Shown piece after piece: positions 52,623-63,897 of a DNA stretch of 64,000 nt. The position numbers and the translations under genes are program-made. The notes beneath the pieces were generated by a model. It saw only the letters and a list, made by a program, of their open reading frames with translations. It had not been told where the DNA came from and ran no database searches. Position 1 is the first letter of the stretch. Every line of letters starts with the position of its first letter. Source of the DNA: Mytilus trossulus (taxonomy: Eukaryota; Mollusca; Bivalvia; Mytilida; Mytilidae); assembly GCF_036588685.1 (NCBI RefSeq), contig NC_086378.1:14611578-14675577 (forward strand), given 5' to 3'.

Positions 52623-55600
52623 GTAAGTTTTATATACATTTGGAATTTAAATACGTTTTGTTCATTAGGCATTCAAGACTTAAATCGCTAAAATGCATTA
52701 ATAACTTTAAGTGTGTCTGTATGTTTTTAGTGCAAAATATTAATTTACATACTTAATATGATATATTTTTTTTATTATAAATGACAGTAATATGCATTTT
52801 AATAGCATAATGTGTATATTTTTTAAAGAATAATTTATAAGTTTTATAGAAGTTCAATATTTAACTCGTTACTCAATAGATAGATGTGAACTAAAACTTA
52901 TATTGCTTCAGTGTCAGTTCAAAATAGTTATAGAACATGGAGTCGGTTTTATAAAACACAAAACAAAACTTACGACTAAGATTGATCCTAAGTCAGGAAA
53001 AATTCAGAAGACTTAGTATCAATCTTTGTCGTAAGGATTTTTGTGAAACCGACTCCTGGTATGTATAATGAGGTATTCTCATGTGAGTTGCTTTTTTTGA
53101 AACATAAAAACGACTTGTTATGAGTGTTGTTTGAGTGTTCGTAAATGAGTTAGGACCATAAGAAGAAATATAAAGGCATATGAAACTTGCAAAATGATGA
53201 GATGCTTGTTAACATTTTAAATATGCAATATGTGTTTATTTACACCATAGATATTTAATGCGATATCAAATAAGAGTGGTGTGGATTTATGATATAACAA
53301 ACAAAAATTAATTTGGAACAAATATCAGAATTTGAACTAATTTATCAAGCGTATTTGCTGTCGGTTAGTTTATAAAATCTCCCTTGATTTGTTTTTTTTA
53401 TTGATTTACTATATGCATTTTTTGTTAGAAATAAGGGGAAGATTTTAGGTAATACATTTTTAAGGAGAAAACATGAAGAATAAAATATTGAAAAATATAT
53501 TTGTTGCACAAATGATGAAAAATAACTAATCTCGATCCTTTCACAATAGTAATTTTTGAGGAAATATGAAAATATAATATGCGACGATTTTTTTTTATAA
53601 AAATTGAACAGAAAGTTTATGTCTATAAGAAACAGGAAATATTTTATAATTCTTGAAAACCAGTATATATAAATATTATTATTTTGAATGATATTTTGTT
53701 TCTTTAGTTGAATGTATTAAAGCATCTACCATGTGTTCCCAAGTCATCACTCTGAATTGTGATACGCAATATGCTGCAAATGAAGCCGAAGAAGTTTGTG
53801 GAACAAATGGAATCTCATATCACAATTTGTAAGTTTTTATCCACAGTTTAATGAAAAAAACAATATTAAAAAAACAGATTTTATAAGACTTTTACAGATC
53901 ATAATTATACATGTAAAAGATTTATAAAAAGAAAAATGGGGGTCAATGGTCAATTTTTTTAAGGCATCCAAATGGATAAAACAGAGAATTCCGAAAAAGC
54001 TGACATAAATCCCCAAATATGACAAGCGAACATCTTTAATAGTTATCAAAGTTACCAGAATTCTAATTTAATACGCCAGACGCGCGTTTCGTCTAAATAA
54101 GACCCATCAGTGACGCTCAGATCAAATTAGTTATGAAGCCAAACAAGTACAAAGTTAAAGAGCATTAGGGACCCAAAATTCCAAGAAGTTGTGATAAATA
54201 TGGCTAAGGTAAATTATTCCTGGGATAAGAAAATCCTTAGTTTTGCGAAAACTTCAAAGTTTTGTCAACAGGAAATTTATAAAAATGACTACACAAATGA
54301 TAATCATGTCAACACCGAAGTGAAGACTACTGGGCTGGTGATACTCTCGGGAACGAAACGTCTACCAGCAATGGCATCGACCCAGTTGTGTAAATAGTTG
54401 TCCAATATTTCAGGATTATAATTTAATGTCAGACGCGCGTTTCGTCTGCCTAAGACTCATCAGTGACGATTATATCAAAATAGTCATAAAGCCAAACAAG
54501 TACAAAGTTGAAGAGCATTAATGACTCAAAATTCCAAAACGTTGTGCCAAATACGACTAAGGTAAACTATTCCTGGGATAAGAAAATCCTTAGTTTTGCG
54601 AAAACTTCAAAGTTTTGTCAACAGGAAATTTATAAAAATGACTACACAAATGATAATCATGTCAACACCGAAGTGATGACTACTGGGCTGGTGATACCCT
54701 CGGAGACGAAACGTGTACCAGCAGTGACATCGACCCAGTGGTGTAAATATTTATCAAATATTTCAGGATTATAAGTTAATGTCGGACGCGCGTTTCGTCT
54801 GCATAAGACGCATCAGTGACGCTCAGATCAAAATAGTTATAAAGCCAAACAAGAACAAAGTTGAAGAGCATTTTTTTTAAATAGAATAATTTGTAAGGCT
54901 GCAACAGAAAACCAGTACAGGAATTTAATTTAGTTTTGAATGTAGTTTAGCTTTTCTTTTTGTGGTTCTCTCAATTGTTTTTTTTTATTTCATGTTCAGT
55001 GTAGGTATAATAAATTTTGAGTTTAATTTCAAAAACACATATATCCAATAAAGCCAACTGAATCCTTATCCGTACTTATATCTTACATAAACTTTAACTA
55101 CTAATACATGTATCATGCATATTGGATGAGGTGTTGGACTACATTTTAATTTCGATCAACCGGTTTATGATTCTGATGACTTTCTTATCCCAAAGAATCA
55201 AACTTCCATTGTCTGCTTGAATAGGATTTGTGTTTCTAGTTCGTTTTTTTGTAGAATACGTCCCTCTAAAAGACTTTGTCATTATCGTATTCTTTCTGTC
55301 AAATATATTTTTAATAATGTTTTTGTTTTCAGCTGTTATTATGCACAGGCAAAATGTAATTATACTGGATTAGATATTCACAATGTAGGGCCTTGTTTAG
55401 ACGACACAAAAACTACTGCAGCAGACTTATCTGGGTCCCCTACCATCAATATATCAAATCATCAATCGACAAACAAGAACCCCGTGACAACAACTAAAGC
55501 CCCGGCTGCGGATCAGGATCCCATTCAACATCTATTTTGTACCGGAGTTTCAGCGGGAACTATAGCATGTCCTGACGAACTGGATCCGTATTGTGGTACA

Positions 55601-57255
55601 GATGGCATATTTTATTTAAATAAGTATGCTTCAAGTAGACTATTGTGTGTCTTTATTTATACTCATACCATGCCCTATTCTACTTTTTGATAATGATGGA
55701 AAGTGCTTAAGGTTTATGACCCCTTCTGTAGCCATTTTTGTAGGAATTTTTCAAACATCAATTGTATCAAAACTACAGACAAAATGAATAATAGAGACAC
55801 ACCATATTGTACATATACCAGGGGAAAACTTGATGGAAAGCATTATCATTTACCTTTTCCTTGCATTTAAAAGAAAAAGAGTACTTTGTGGCAAATAAAC
55901 CAAGATTTTTATAGAAAATCCACATCCTTTAATACAGAGATTTTTGTTATAAAATTTGAGACATAGATTACTCACTTGCTTTTCTATGATGTGCTAGTGG
56001 TTTTTTTTTTAAATAGTTCTAACCAACCTGTTAATTCCAAAATACCTCGGGCTGAGTCGCTAAAGTCGAGCGCACACTAAAAGTTGTACTTGATTTGGTC
56101 CATATTTTTTATTTGTTTTAATCAATAACTACATTAATAAACTTGTTTTAAGGAAATCAATGCTAGCACTGCATGCAATAATCCTATATCTGTCAGTCAT
56201 GAAATTGCCAAATATGGTAGTACAAGGATATTTTTGGCTGTGGATTTTCCATAAAATTCCCTTATGTTTAGCATTGAATCAACAGGAGGATACATAATCC
56301 TTAATGTTTCATCAAAAGATTTGCAAATCTAAAATGCCCTACTGTTGATAAGAATACCCTTTATTTTTTACCGAAGTTTATTGGTTTCTAAAATGTCACA
56401 TTCCCAAACACCTTTATGTGTATAGTAAAAAATTTAACATATTGTGAACCCTACTAAAACGTAACGTCTGGACGCCGTCTTATTAACCGTCGACACGACA
56501 TCTACACAAAGTAAAACAAAACAGTAAGCCATACTTGATGAATAGAAAAATGTCATGACCAAACAGATATCAAATAAAGATTTATTTCCAAACGACGGAG
56601 CAGAAACCGCACAAATCTATCATTGTAGTTGACAAAAAATACCTTAACTATTCTTAAGTACCAGTCTTTGTAAGAATCAGGCAATTTTTGTAAAAATCAA
56701 AACATGATAAAAAAAAAACCACCCAGCTAATCACGCTATTTAATACTTACCATCATCCTGAGTTAAAAATTATTAGCCTTTCGTTTGTGTGTGTCTGGTA
56801 TTATCAAATAACTCGGTTAGAAAATTGGTTAGAATAATAGCAAATTACAGAGTTATCTCCCCTTATTCGTTAATTCCTAGTGCATTTTAACCAAATTGTA
56901 TCTTCTATCACCAGAACAGAACACGGAAATGAATGTTATTTTTGTGCATAACTACATATTTTGAACTTAAATCATTGTCAAATTAGGTGGATTTTTTTTG
57001 TCATGTTTTCACCACTGCCTGATTCTTAGGCAGACTGGCACTTAATAGCTAATATACTGCATATATCGAATTATTTAAGCCTACTACATGCATATTAAAC
57101 AATGAAAACAAAAATAATTGTTTATAAATAATGCTTCAACTTTTAACTATTATATTTTCAGCTGTTGTTTTGCGAAAGCCAAGTGTCTTGAAGACTCTTT
57201 ATCAAAACAACCATTAGATCAGTGTAAAGGAAAGATTCCTAGTGGAAGGAAATAA
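52574..57255 (+). CDS. Kazal-domain secreted protein 2 (complete, 4 exons)
   Basis: Small secreted two-Kazal protein, 184 residues from the ATG at 52574 (178 from 52592, which gives a cleaner signal peptide, MIRVILLYITLEC). Exons 52574-52622, 53708-53828, 55333-55623 and 57162-57255 join in phases 1, 2 and 2 to a TAA. Kazal 1: MCSQVITLNC, twelve residues, CGTNGISYHNFCYYAQAKC...GPC. A Thr-rich linker of about 50 residues follows. Kazal 2: FCTGVSAGTIACPDELDPYCG...CCFAKAKC...DQC, with Asp at the P1 position and an extra Cys next to Cys 4. Cys4-x6-Cys5 spacing is of the agrin/follistatin type. It ends with a short basic tail (KGKIPSGRK). Target protease unknown; Asp at P1 is unusual, so inhibitor function is uncertain. 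Confidence 0.87.
52939..53057. repeat. Foldback repeat (GGAGTCGGTTT arms), ~118 bp
   Basis: GGAGTCGGTTT at 52939 pairs with AAACCGACTCC at 53046-53056, and CTTACGACTAAGATTGAT with ATCAATCTTTGTCGTAAG. Lies in intron 1 of Kazal gene 2. Confidence 0.82.
53708..53828 (+). CDS. Kazal gene 2, exon 2 (first half of Kazal 1)
   Basis: The acceptor TTCTTTAG ends at 53707 and the donor GTAAGT starts at 53829. It is 121 bases, the same length as the matching exon of Kazal gene 3 (62989-63109), and encodes CSQVITLNCDTQYAANEAEE then VCGTNGISYHN. Confidence 0.87.
54053..54870 (+). repeat. 353-bp tandem array, about 2.3 units, GACGCGCG-marked
   Basis: CAGACGCGCGTTTCGTCT starts at 54077 and 54430; a third start at 54783 reads CGGACGCGCGTTTCGTCT. 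Both periods are 353. Between units, AATTATTCCTGGGATAAGAA and CAACAGGAAATTTATAAAAA are almost identical. Each unit holds a 60-70-codon open frame, but the differences between units show no codon-position bias, so I do not call a gene. Lies in intron 2 of Kazal gene 2. Confidence 0.92.
55333..55623 (+). CDS. Kazal gene 2, exon 3 (end of Kazal 1, linker, start of Kazal 2)
   Basis: The acceptor GTTTTCAG ends at 55332 and the donor GTATGC starts at 55624. CYYAQAKCNYTGLD...GPC closes Kazal 1. The linker is Thr/Asn-rich with NIS (N-glycosylation type). Kazal 2 opens LFCTGVSAGTIACPDELDPYCG. Confidence 0.87.
57162..57255 (+). CDS. Kazal gene 2, exon 4 (end of Kazal 2, stop)
   Basis: The acceptor ATTTTCAG ends at 57161 and TAA is at 57253-57255. 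It encodes CCFAKAKCLEDSLSKQPLDQ C then KGKIPSGRK, completing the second Kazal domain. An ATTAAA polyadenylation-type signal lies at 57355-57360. Confidence 0.85.
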
Positions 57256-57354
57256 TCTCACAAAAAAGAAAGTACAAGATAATTGGTATCGTGAACATAA
57301 TTGCATAATATTTGTATTTGTTTTATTTCAAGTTGTTTTATTTTGTTTGAAATA

Positions 57355-57360
57355 ATTAAA
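57355..57360 (+). terminator. Candidate polyadenylation signal ATTAAA for Kazal gene 2
   Basis: First signal-like hexamer after the stop, 100 bases downstream. Confidence 0.4.
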
Positions 57361-57648
57361 GACTTCTCAAAATCGTAAAAAGGTTTAATTGAATTTGATA
57401 CAGAGGTTTAAGATCTATATATGTTTTTTGTAAATGACGGAAGAGTGGAAGGATTCTATACGGAGCACACGAAATATCAATAGCACACACACAAGCCTGA
57501 AGACGACCACCTTGTAATCTTGAAACTCCTACGTTAACGAGACATATCAACCACACTTACTCGGTAGCCATTAGCAATACAGGTTAAAAAAAAATCACAC
57601 ACGACCGAAACGGTGTATAACAGCACATGGACAAATGATTAGCAATCC

Positions 57649-57671
57649 TTTTTTTTTTTTTTTTTTTTTAG
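57649..57671 (+). repeat. Poly-T tract, 23 bases
   Basis: Uninterrupted T run in intergenic DNA. Confidence 0.9.
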
Positions 57672-58123
57672 ATATTCTGATAAAATTACTATCATGAACT
57701 TTTTCAACTTCATACTTGTTTTTTACGTTTAATTTTTCTATGTTCAAATGAATTAGGAAGACAAGTCATGATAATAAACAATCAAAGAGCTGAAAGCTCT
57801 GAAGAAAAATGACGCCATTATCTCTAATATTGGGATAGTTTTTATGCAAGTCTTGATTTTCACGTACCGTAATTAGTTTAACAATGCAACATGTATCGTG
57901 AGCATATAATTGATATTGAATTTGAATTAAAATTGGCCACGAATGAGTAGAGTGTGAATGTGCGAACGTGTAGGGTGCGAAAATGTATTGGGCACAAACA
58001 GACCTGATACCACACAGTCTGAACCCCCTTCTCCCACAAAATATTAAGTAAATAATCTTTTTGTTACTGCTATCAAAGGTCTAATGAAACTCAGATAATT
58101 TCAAACATTTGTCTAAGAATTCT

Positions 58124-59043
58124 AGTCAAACCGGCACCTAGTTAAATTGGCACCTGGACAAATCATCACCTGGTTAAAATCGACACCTGATATAGTCAAT
58201 TCGTCACCCATGTTAAATATATATTTTTAACAGTATTTTAAGCAATAGGGTAAAAATAAGAAAGGGCTTGCCAGAATTTTTTTCAGTATTTAAGCAAAAA
58301 GAGTTAAATACTAACTTTCACATTTTTGGGTGTTCGTGTACATTTTGTATATATTTATTTTTCTCAACTAAATGACTTTTTTGGTGTAGTTTTAATGATA
58401 TATATATATATATAAGTAGTCCAAATAATTATAACGTCTTGCAAGGCTTTTTTAATTTTATTCTGGAACACTTTCCTATGACCGCAAGGCTATGTTAATT
58501 TTTTTTCTGGGACGCCTTCCTACGAACGTCGTAGGAAGGCGTCCCAGAAAAATAATAAAATAGCCTTGCCAGACGTCATAATTATTTTGACTAATACATG
58601 AGATATTGGGTATTTTTCTGCATTATTTTAACCAGTTGAGCATTTTACAGGATTGTTGGTTTAATGCTGTATAAACTTTACTGAAAAAAAACACCTTAAA
58701 TTTGCTAATTATTTTGCATGAAAGTTTGATTTATTGAAAGGGACTCATAGTTTTCCATTTTATTTTAATAATTGACTTGTTTTTACAATTACACAAATTG
58801 TCTAATTGTTAAAACAACATCTTTGGTAAGGGCTTCGTTGTTTACCTTTATACACAACATTATTATATTCACTTTCGTTTCGTTGTTTACCAAAATACAC
58901 AACAAAATATTCACTATGTACTTGGTAACAGTAATTGATTAATTGAATAGAAAATATTATAACAAATATTATTGGATGCCGAATTGACGTCGAATAGGTG
59001 CCGATTTGACTAGAAGCCAATTTAACCAGGTGCCGACTTGACT
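58124..59043. mobile_element. 0.92-kb element with long, internally repeated terminal inverted repeats
   Basis: The left end has AGTCAAACCGGCACCTAGTT, then AAATTGGCACCTGG, CATCACCTGGTTAAAATCG and ACACCTGATATAGTC. The right end, read in complement, has AGTCGGCACCTGGTTAAATT and AGTCAAATCGGCACCTATTC. The ends are made of GGCACCTGGTTAAAT-type subrepeats. Inside lie a nested foldback (58416-58600) and a ~47-bp tandem pair (CGTTGTTTACC, 58836-58915). No coding capacity. Confidence 0.75.
58416..58600. mobile_element. Nested foldback element with perfect 23-bp inner hairpin
   Basis: TTTCTGGGACGCCTTCCTAC GA (ending 58525) and its exact complement (58529-58550) are separated by only ACG. Outer arms TAGTCCAAATAATTATAACG and CGTCATAATTATTTTGACTA also pair. 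The left arm contains an extra, diverged copy of its inner part (CAAGGCTTTTTTAATTTTAT and CAAGGCTATGTTAATTTTTT), absent from the right arm. Confidence 0.85.
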
Positions 59044-59976
59044 TGTACGTTTCAATTCCTCTGCGATCGTTTGCGGTATTTTCTTGAGAAAATCTATTTT
59101 CCATCATCAAAGATAAGAAGAAACTGCTTTAAAATGATTCTGGAACGCTTTATGATTGTTAAAATAAGTTTAATTCACTCAAAAACAATTATAAAACTTG
59201 CGATGTTTAAGCAGGAAGTTTCCAAAGCATGTGTAAAAGAAGAAATTAACCGGTGAGAGTGGAAATCCGTATATGACAGATATCCCTATAGTACGACTTT
59301 GAAAGTAAAACAGTTCAATCCTTTTGTAAAACAGTCTTTAATATACCTATCACATTAATGTTTGAAGGGTCTTAAGCTTATTCAAACCATATAAGTCGGT
59401 ATGAAACACCAAAACGGAATGAACAATAACCGATTACGTTTTGTAGTTTACAAATTCTAAAACTGGTTTCCGTCAAACTACAACACTTTGTTCGAGTGTA
59501 GTGGAATTCAAGTAGAAACCAGTGTAAACTGGGTCCTGGCTGATTTAATACTACACAATGATGCATAATGATAACACAAGCAGATTCCAGTTTGTATGGA
59601 AAATAGAAAATACGAAACCAAGCGCGGTAGGCAGAGAAATGAAATGAAGTTCAGGTCGGCAGTTATGGAACAATGACTGCGTCATTTTCCAAAAACTGAG
59701 GGAATCACATGAACTCAAAAAGAAACAAGACCTGGCCATGATTGTATGCCTTGTATCTTCGATAAGTTTTTAGAAAATCAGAATACAATTACCAATAATA
59801 TGTTCACCCTGTCGTTACAACAATCCAGTTGTTTACTCGTTTACAAAAATTATTAACAAATATTTGTTATCCATCAAAGCAAAAGATTTTTTAAAAGCAA
59901 AGAAATATGAAGAATGAAGAGCGTCATACAATGCCTAACGAAATATTTGCCTTTCGAAAATAACTTGTTTTAAATA

Positions 59977-60151
59977 GGTCCTTTATGAGTAGACTCGTCC
60001 GACAGATAACCAATCCATCTGTATGTAGGACTAGACTACTTCGAAAGGCGGGTAGTAGTATACATTACCTAATAATGACTTACCTGTTCAGCTAGCAAGC
60101 AAGATAACCAACGATATTACTTTTACATACACACTCAATACAATCGGCTGT
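59977..60151 (-). mobile_element. Truncated copy of the 9072-9324 foldback, one arm only
   Basis: GTTCAGCTAGCAAGCAAG, CCTAATAATGACTTACC and TACACACTCAATACAATCGG match one arm of 9072-9324, followed by the loop sequence in complement (TGGTTATCT, TAGTCTAGTCCT). The other arm is missing. Confidence 0.78.
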
Positions 60152-62414
60152 AAATCCACGAGTACAAATGCTTTGGTGATATCACTAATACTTAGAATGT
60201 ATACCGGATTATGATATACAATTTCGAATAATGGAAGTATAACACCGTAAAAATGTTAAAGGCTACGCGCTTTTTTGGGCCCACTGAAATAAATCAGATA
60301 TATCTTTTCTTTTCTTTTTGTTCTCTCTGGTGATAAAGCTGCTAGGAAATATGGAATTTTACTAATGAAATAACCTTTAGCTAACATTGGTTAATATGAT
60401 TCATCTACTTGACTTTTCGTTTGATTTCCATTCGATGAAACGTTACTTAAAACCAACAATTAGTTTATATGAACTTTTATTAGGTATGTAGACCACGGGT
60501 TGAACTCTTAATTCCATTATTACGTAAGCGTGTTTGCTTTTTGAGGTGTTTTAAAGACAGATTCAAGGGTTGGTAAACATGACTTAAAATGTGTTTAATC
60601 CCCTCATCACGTTTAAGTGATTCAGACCAAACGTTCAGATGATTTGGATTGTTTAAGAGTACCAGGATGTTATGGTTCCTTATGATTACATATTACATAA
60701 TAGGTATGTAGAATATGCAGATAGTATATAAAATTCGATCATTTGTAAGGTCAATTTATAAGGTTTTTATCGTGTAAATATGCCATAGAAAGTATTTAGT
60801 TTTCAGCTTATGACTGTACGGATAACGATTTCGTAAAGTGGTAAAAGTATTACATTATGGAAATGAACATATAGAATACATATTAACCAATGTTTTGTTT
60901 TATTGGTTGTTTTCTGAACCTTCGGTACAATAACGCTTTCTAAATTCTAAGTTTAAACGAGATAAAGTCAGAAGAAAATGCAAAGGAGGAAATAGACAAT
61001 ACCAATCGAAGGAGGTAAGATATCACCAAGGCAAACACATTAGACCAAAGATGAAAAATAGTCTGTTAAACCATGAAAGTATTATATTGACTAAAATGAA
61101 ACGTAATACTGGATTAACTGAGCAGCATGTACCGTTTTAAATGGCATGGATGACCTGGGGGAGGGGGGGGGAGTGATCTCATGTTTTTCGGAAGGGCTGA
61201 AATATCTTAGTGTTTGAGATATAATTCAAAACACGTTGGTTGTTTTTCTAAATTAATCTTATCTTGCTTGATTTTAACTATGATATTTTCAGAATGGTAC
61301 AAGTCTTTACAGAAATGGGGTATATTTAAAAAATATCTTTTGTAAGACTCATCAATTGTAGTTGAACATGTGTTAAACGTGCCTACGTGATAATTACAGA
61401 TTGACATATTACAGAAAACATCCTTGCTTAACTGCAAAAAAAACCCCCAAAAATATACAAGTCAATTACATAAAATTATAAGCTGACGTTTTTCTATACA
61501 TTTGACAATCCTTAAGTCATTGGATGTCCTGCAAGATATCAGGCCAAAGTTAATAATTTGTAAAGGTTGTACATACATGTATACAATGTTGTTGTTTAAT
61601 CACCGATATTTTGGGCAATACGGTTCACCATGGAACTTTTACAAGTTCGCTAAAGAAACGCGTTGCAGTTTATAGGCTTACCTTTCACCAACCGTTTTAG
61701 TTTATTTTATGTCGTGGTTACGTCCCTTTTTACAAACTGATCAGTGAAAAACAAACAAAGACACACAAACACTAGCTCTAATACTAGCAGTCTGTATTAT
61801 AAGGTGTAAAGGTAAATTCTACTGGTTAGAACATATTTTTTAAATACCAAGAATAGTCGAGTTAATTACAAATGGTTAGAGGTATCGTTTAAACCGTAAA
61901 CAATTTCATACGTACCATAGTTTTAACGGATTGCTTTAAAAACGCGAAAGGACTGCATTTACCATGTTAGACTACGTGAACTAACTAGTAAGTGTTGCTT
62001 CAAAGAACGCGACCTAATAGCAAATTTAAGGTTACGCAAACTAGCTACATCGTGTTGCTTTTAGATATGAAAATAAATTGTAACACGTTTCGCTGGCGAA
62101 CTTGTGAACAATGGTATTATGACAGGAATGGTCATACATACATCGATTTATAATAGCTTGAAAAAAGATTAAATGTTTTATTAACATATTTGTTGTTTTT
62201 CATTTGAAAATAATTACATAAGATGTATGTTTCATTATTATACTTTATTCTGATTGGCTAACTGCACATCACGTGTTATTCCTTAAGCAATTGCATTACT
62301 GAATAAAACTTATCATTGATGATAACACGTGGTCCCACAATATAGTGCAAAGGTTAATTAAATAAAACAAATATGAAATTCGTGTTTCACGATCATAGCA
62401 ATAAAATGTAATTA
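60152..62414. other. Intergenic or 5' intron of Kazal gene 3, nothing recognised
   Basis: AT-rich DNA with a G-run at 61158-61171. The signal-peptide exon of Kazal gene 3 is expected upstream of 62989. I scanned back to 57256 and found no ATG-hydrophobic-donor block that I could support. Confidence 0.4.
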
Positions 62415-62576
62415 TAAGTATTGAATGCTTCTTTTTTTTTTAACTTCATAGGGTTGTAAAAGCGTTGACCGTGTGCACATTTTTAGAATGAAGCGCTTCC
62501 GTGCTTCATATAAAATGTACTTCGGTCAACGCTTTTACACCCCAATGAAGTTACAAAAATAAGCATTCAATTCTTA
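62415..62576. mobile_element. Foldback (MITE-like) element, 162 bp
   Basis: TAAGTATTGAATGCTT at the left pairs with AAGCATTCAATTCTTA at the right. GTAAAAGCGTTGACCG pairs exactly with CGGTCAACGCTTTTAC, and GAAGCGC/GTGCTTC lie near the centre. No coding capacity. Confidence 0.85.
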
Positions 62577-62649
62577 AATGTGATTTACCAACATAAGGAA
62601 GCGTGAGCAAAAAATCTGGTGAAAAGGAAGAACTCTCAATGACAAAAAT

Positions 62650-62795
62650 CGTCATTATAAAAAAGAAGATGCGGTATGATTGCCAATGCGACAACTATCC
62701 ACAAAAGACCAAAACGACACAGACATTAACAACTATAGGTCACCGTACGACCTTCAACAATGAGCAAAGCCCATACCGCATAGTCAGCTATAAAA
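62650..62795 (-). repeat. Dispersed 'CATACCACATCTTC' family, longest minus copy
   Basis: AAGATGCGGTATGATTGCCA, GCGACAACTATCCACAAAAG, CTATAGGTCACCGTACGACC and AAAGCCCATACCGCATAGTC are the complement of the 10606 and 15815 copies, extended further. It creates a spurious 146-codon frame running into Kazal gene 3. Confidence 0.75.
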
Positions 62796-62988
62796 TACCT
62801 TTTTCTAATAGAACTTTAGAAAAGTTTGGTAGGCAATACAATTTTAAACATTTAACCCGAAAACCGCTATTACTGGATAGAAATAACCAAACTAGCTTCT
62901 ATAAATTATCACGATGGATACCTGTATTTCTACGAGGAAAGCCTTCCTTCAATCAAAGTACTAAACGTGATCATGTTTTTATTTTTAG

Positions 62989-63109
62989 ATTTCACTTCCT
63001 CTCAATCAGATCTTTGTTCCAAAGTGCTAACAATAGATTGTGATGGTCAGTACGTGTCATCTAAAGATGAGTCTGTATGTGCGTCAGACCTTGTCACTTA
63101 TAAAACTTG
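62989..63109 (+). CDS. Kazal gene 3, exon 2-equivalent
   Basis: The acceptor ATTTTTAG ends at 62988 and the donor GTGAGT starts at 63110. 121 bases, equal in length and phases to 53708-53828. Confidence 0.85.
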
Positions 63110-63865
63110 GTGAGTTTATCTTAATTGACAACAAATGTTCAATATCGAACCTAATCTTTGAAGGTAATGCTAACTTGTCGGTAGGGGACAGTGCATGGAG
63201 ATAATGCATCTGCTTAGATTCTTAACCTTGATCTGATTTTGGGTAGCGAAACCTAATACATGGCACGGAAGAAGAGTTCTTTGCGGCAGGTGCCATGTAC
63301 AAGGAGTAACATACACGGAAATATTATTTAATAGTCATTATTCTGTTTTTCATCGTTGGAAATATTTTTTTTATTTTTGTCTGTTTTTAGTTTGTTAGTG
63401 AATTTAAACTTTTACAATTTTCAAAGTTACAAACGAATGTAGCCAATAAGAATTTCTGTAATAAAAGACGGAAACATTAAATTAATACAAAGAGTGTGTG
63501 TATTGATATCGGCCATTTTGATTAATCTGTTATTTATTCAGTATGTTCTGATTGTTTTATAGTTGTCATTTTGCACAAGCCAAATGTCGAGATGGACAAA
63601 TAGTGATTATATCTGATAGACCTTGCTCTAATACAACACATCTTTTAAATGCAACAGCTGCTTTTGCTCAAACCTGTGGTACTTTCCAACCACCTGCCGA
63701 GATAACTACAACTAGTACAGCAACGGCCAATATTAAAACGACATCAACATTAGATAATGATCCTTTTGATCATATATTCTGTTCTGGTATAAACAGTGGT
63801 GCAATAACGTGTCCAGACACACTAGATCCTTACTGTGGGACTGATGGTAAATTCTATCTCAATAA
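62989..63865 (+). CDS. Kazal-domain secreted protein 3 (partial, 2 exons visible)
   Basis: Third member of the Kazal cluster. Exons 62989-63109 and 63563-63865 join in phase 2 and match exons 2 and 3 of Kazal gene 2 in length and content. Kazal 1: DLCSKVLTIDC, twelve residues, CASDLVTYKTCCHFAQAKC...RPC. The Gly usual after Cys 3 is Ala, and there is an extra Cys before Cys 4. The Thr-rich linker (ITTTSTATANIKTTSTLD) precedes Kazal 2: IFCSGINSGAITCPDTLDPYCG, with Asp at P1. It ends in phase 2 at a GTAAGT donor (63866). The last exon lies right of the window, and the first (signal peptide) exon was not found. Likely secreted, by analogy. Confidence 0.85.
63563..63865 (+). CDS. Kazal gene 3, exon 3-equivalent
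   Basis: The acceptor TTTTATAG ends at 63562 and the donor GTAAGT starts at 63866. It encodes CHFAQAKC to the opening of Kazal 2 (CGTDGKFYLN). 303 bases against 291 in Kazal gene 2; the extra length is in the linker. Confidence 0.85.
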
Positions 63866-63897
63866 GTAAGTACGGGTACGAAATCAAGCAAGATGGG

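Noticed and set aside
54191..54774. Two similar 68- and 88-codon frames
   Set aside because: They are the same segment of the 353-bp tandem unit. Differences between units fall at all codon positions, so there is no sign of protein-level constraint.
57693..57730. ATG with a hydrophobic run (MNFFNFILVFY) as a signal exon for Kazal gene 3
   Set aside because: It ends at a poor donor (GTTTAA) and reads into a stop. Phase and donor quality do not match the paralogues.
62603..63043. 146-codon plus-strand open frame before Kazal gene 3
   Set aside because: Its first part is the complement of a dispersed repeat and its last part reads exon 62989-63109 in a wrong frame. No domain signature.
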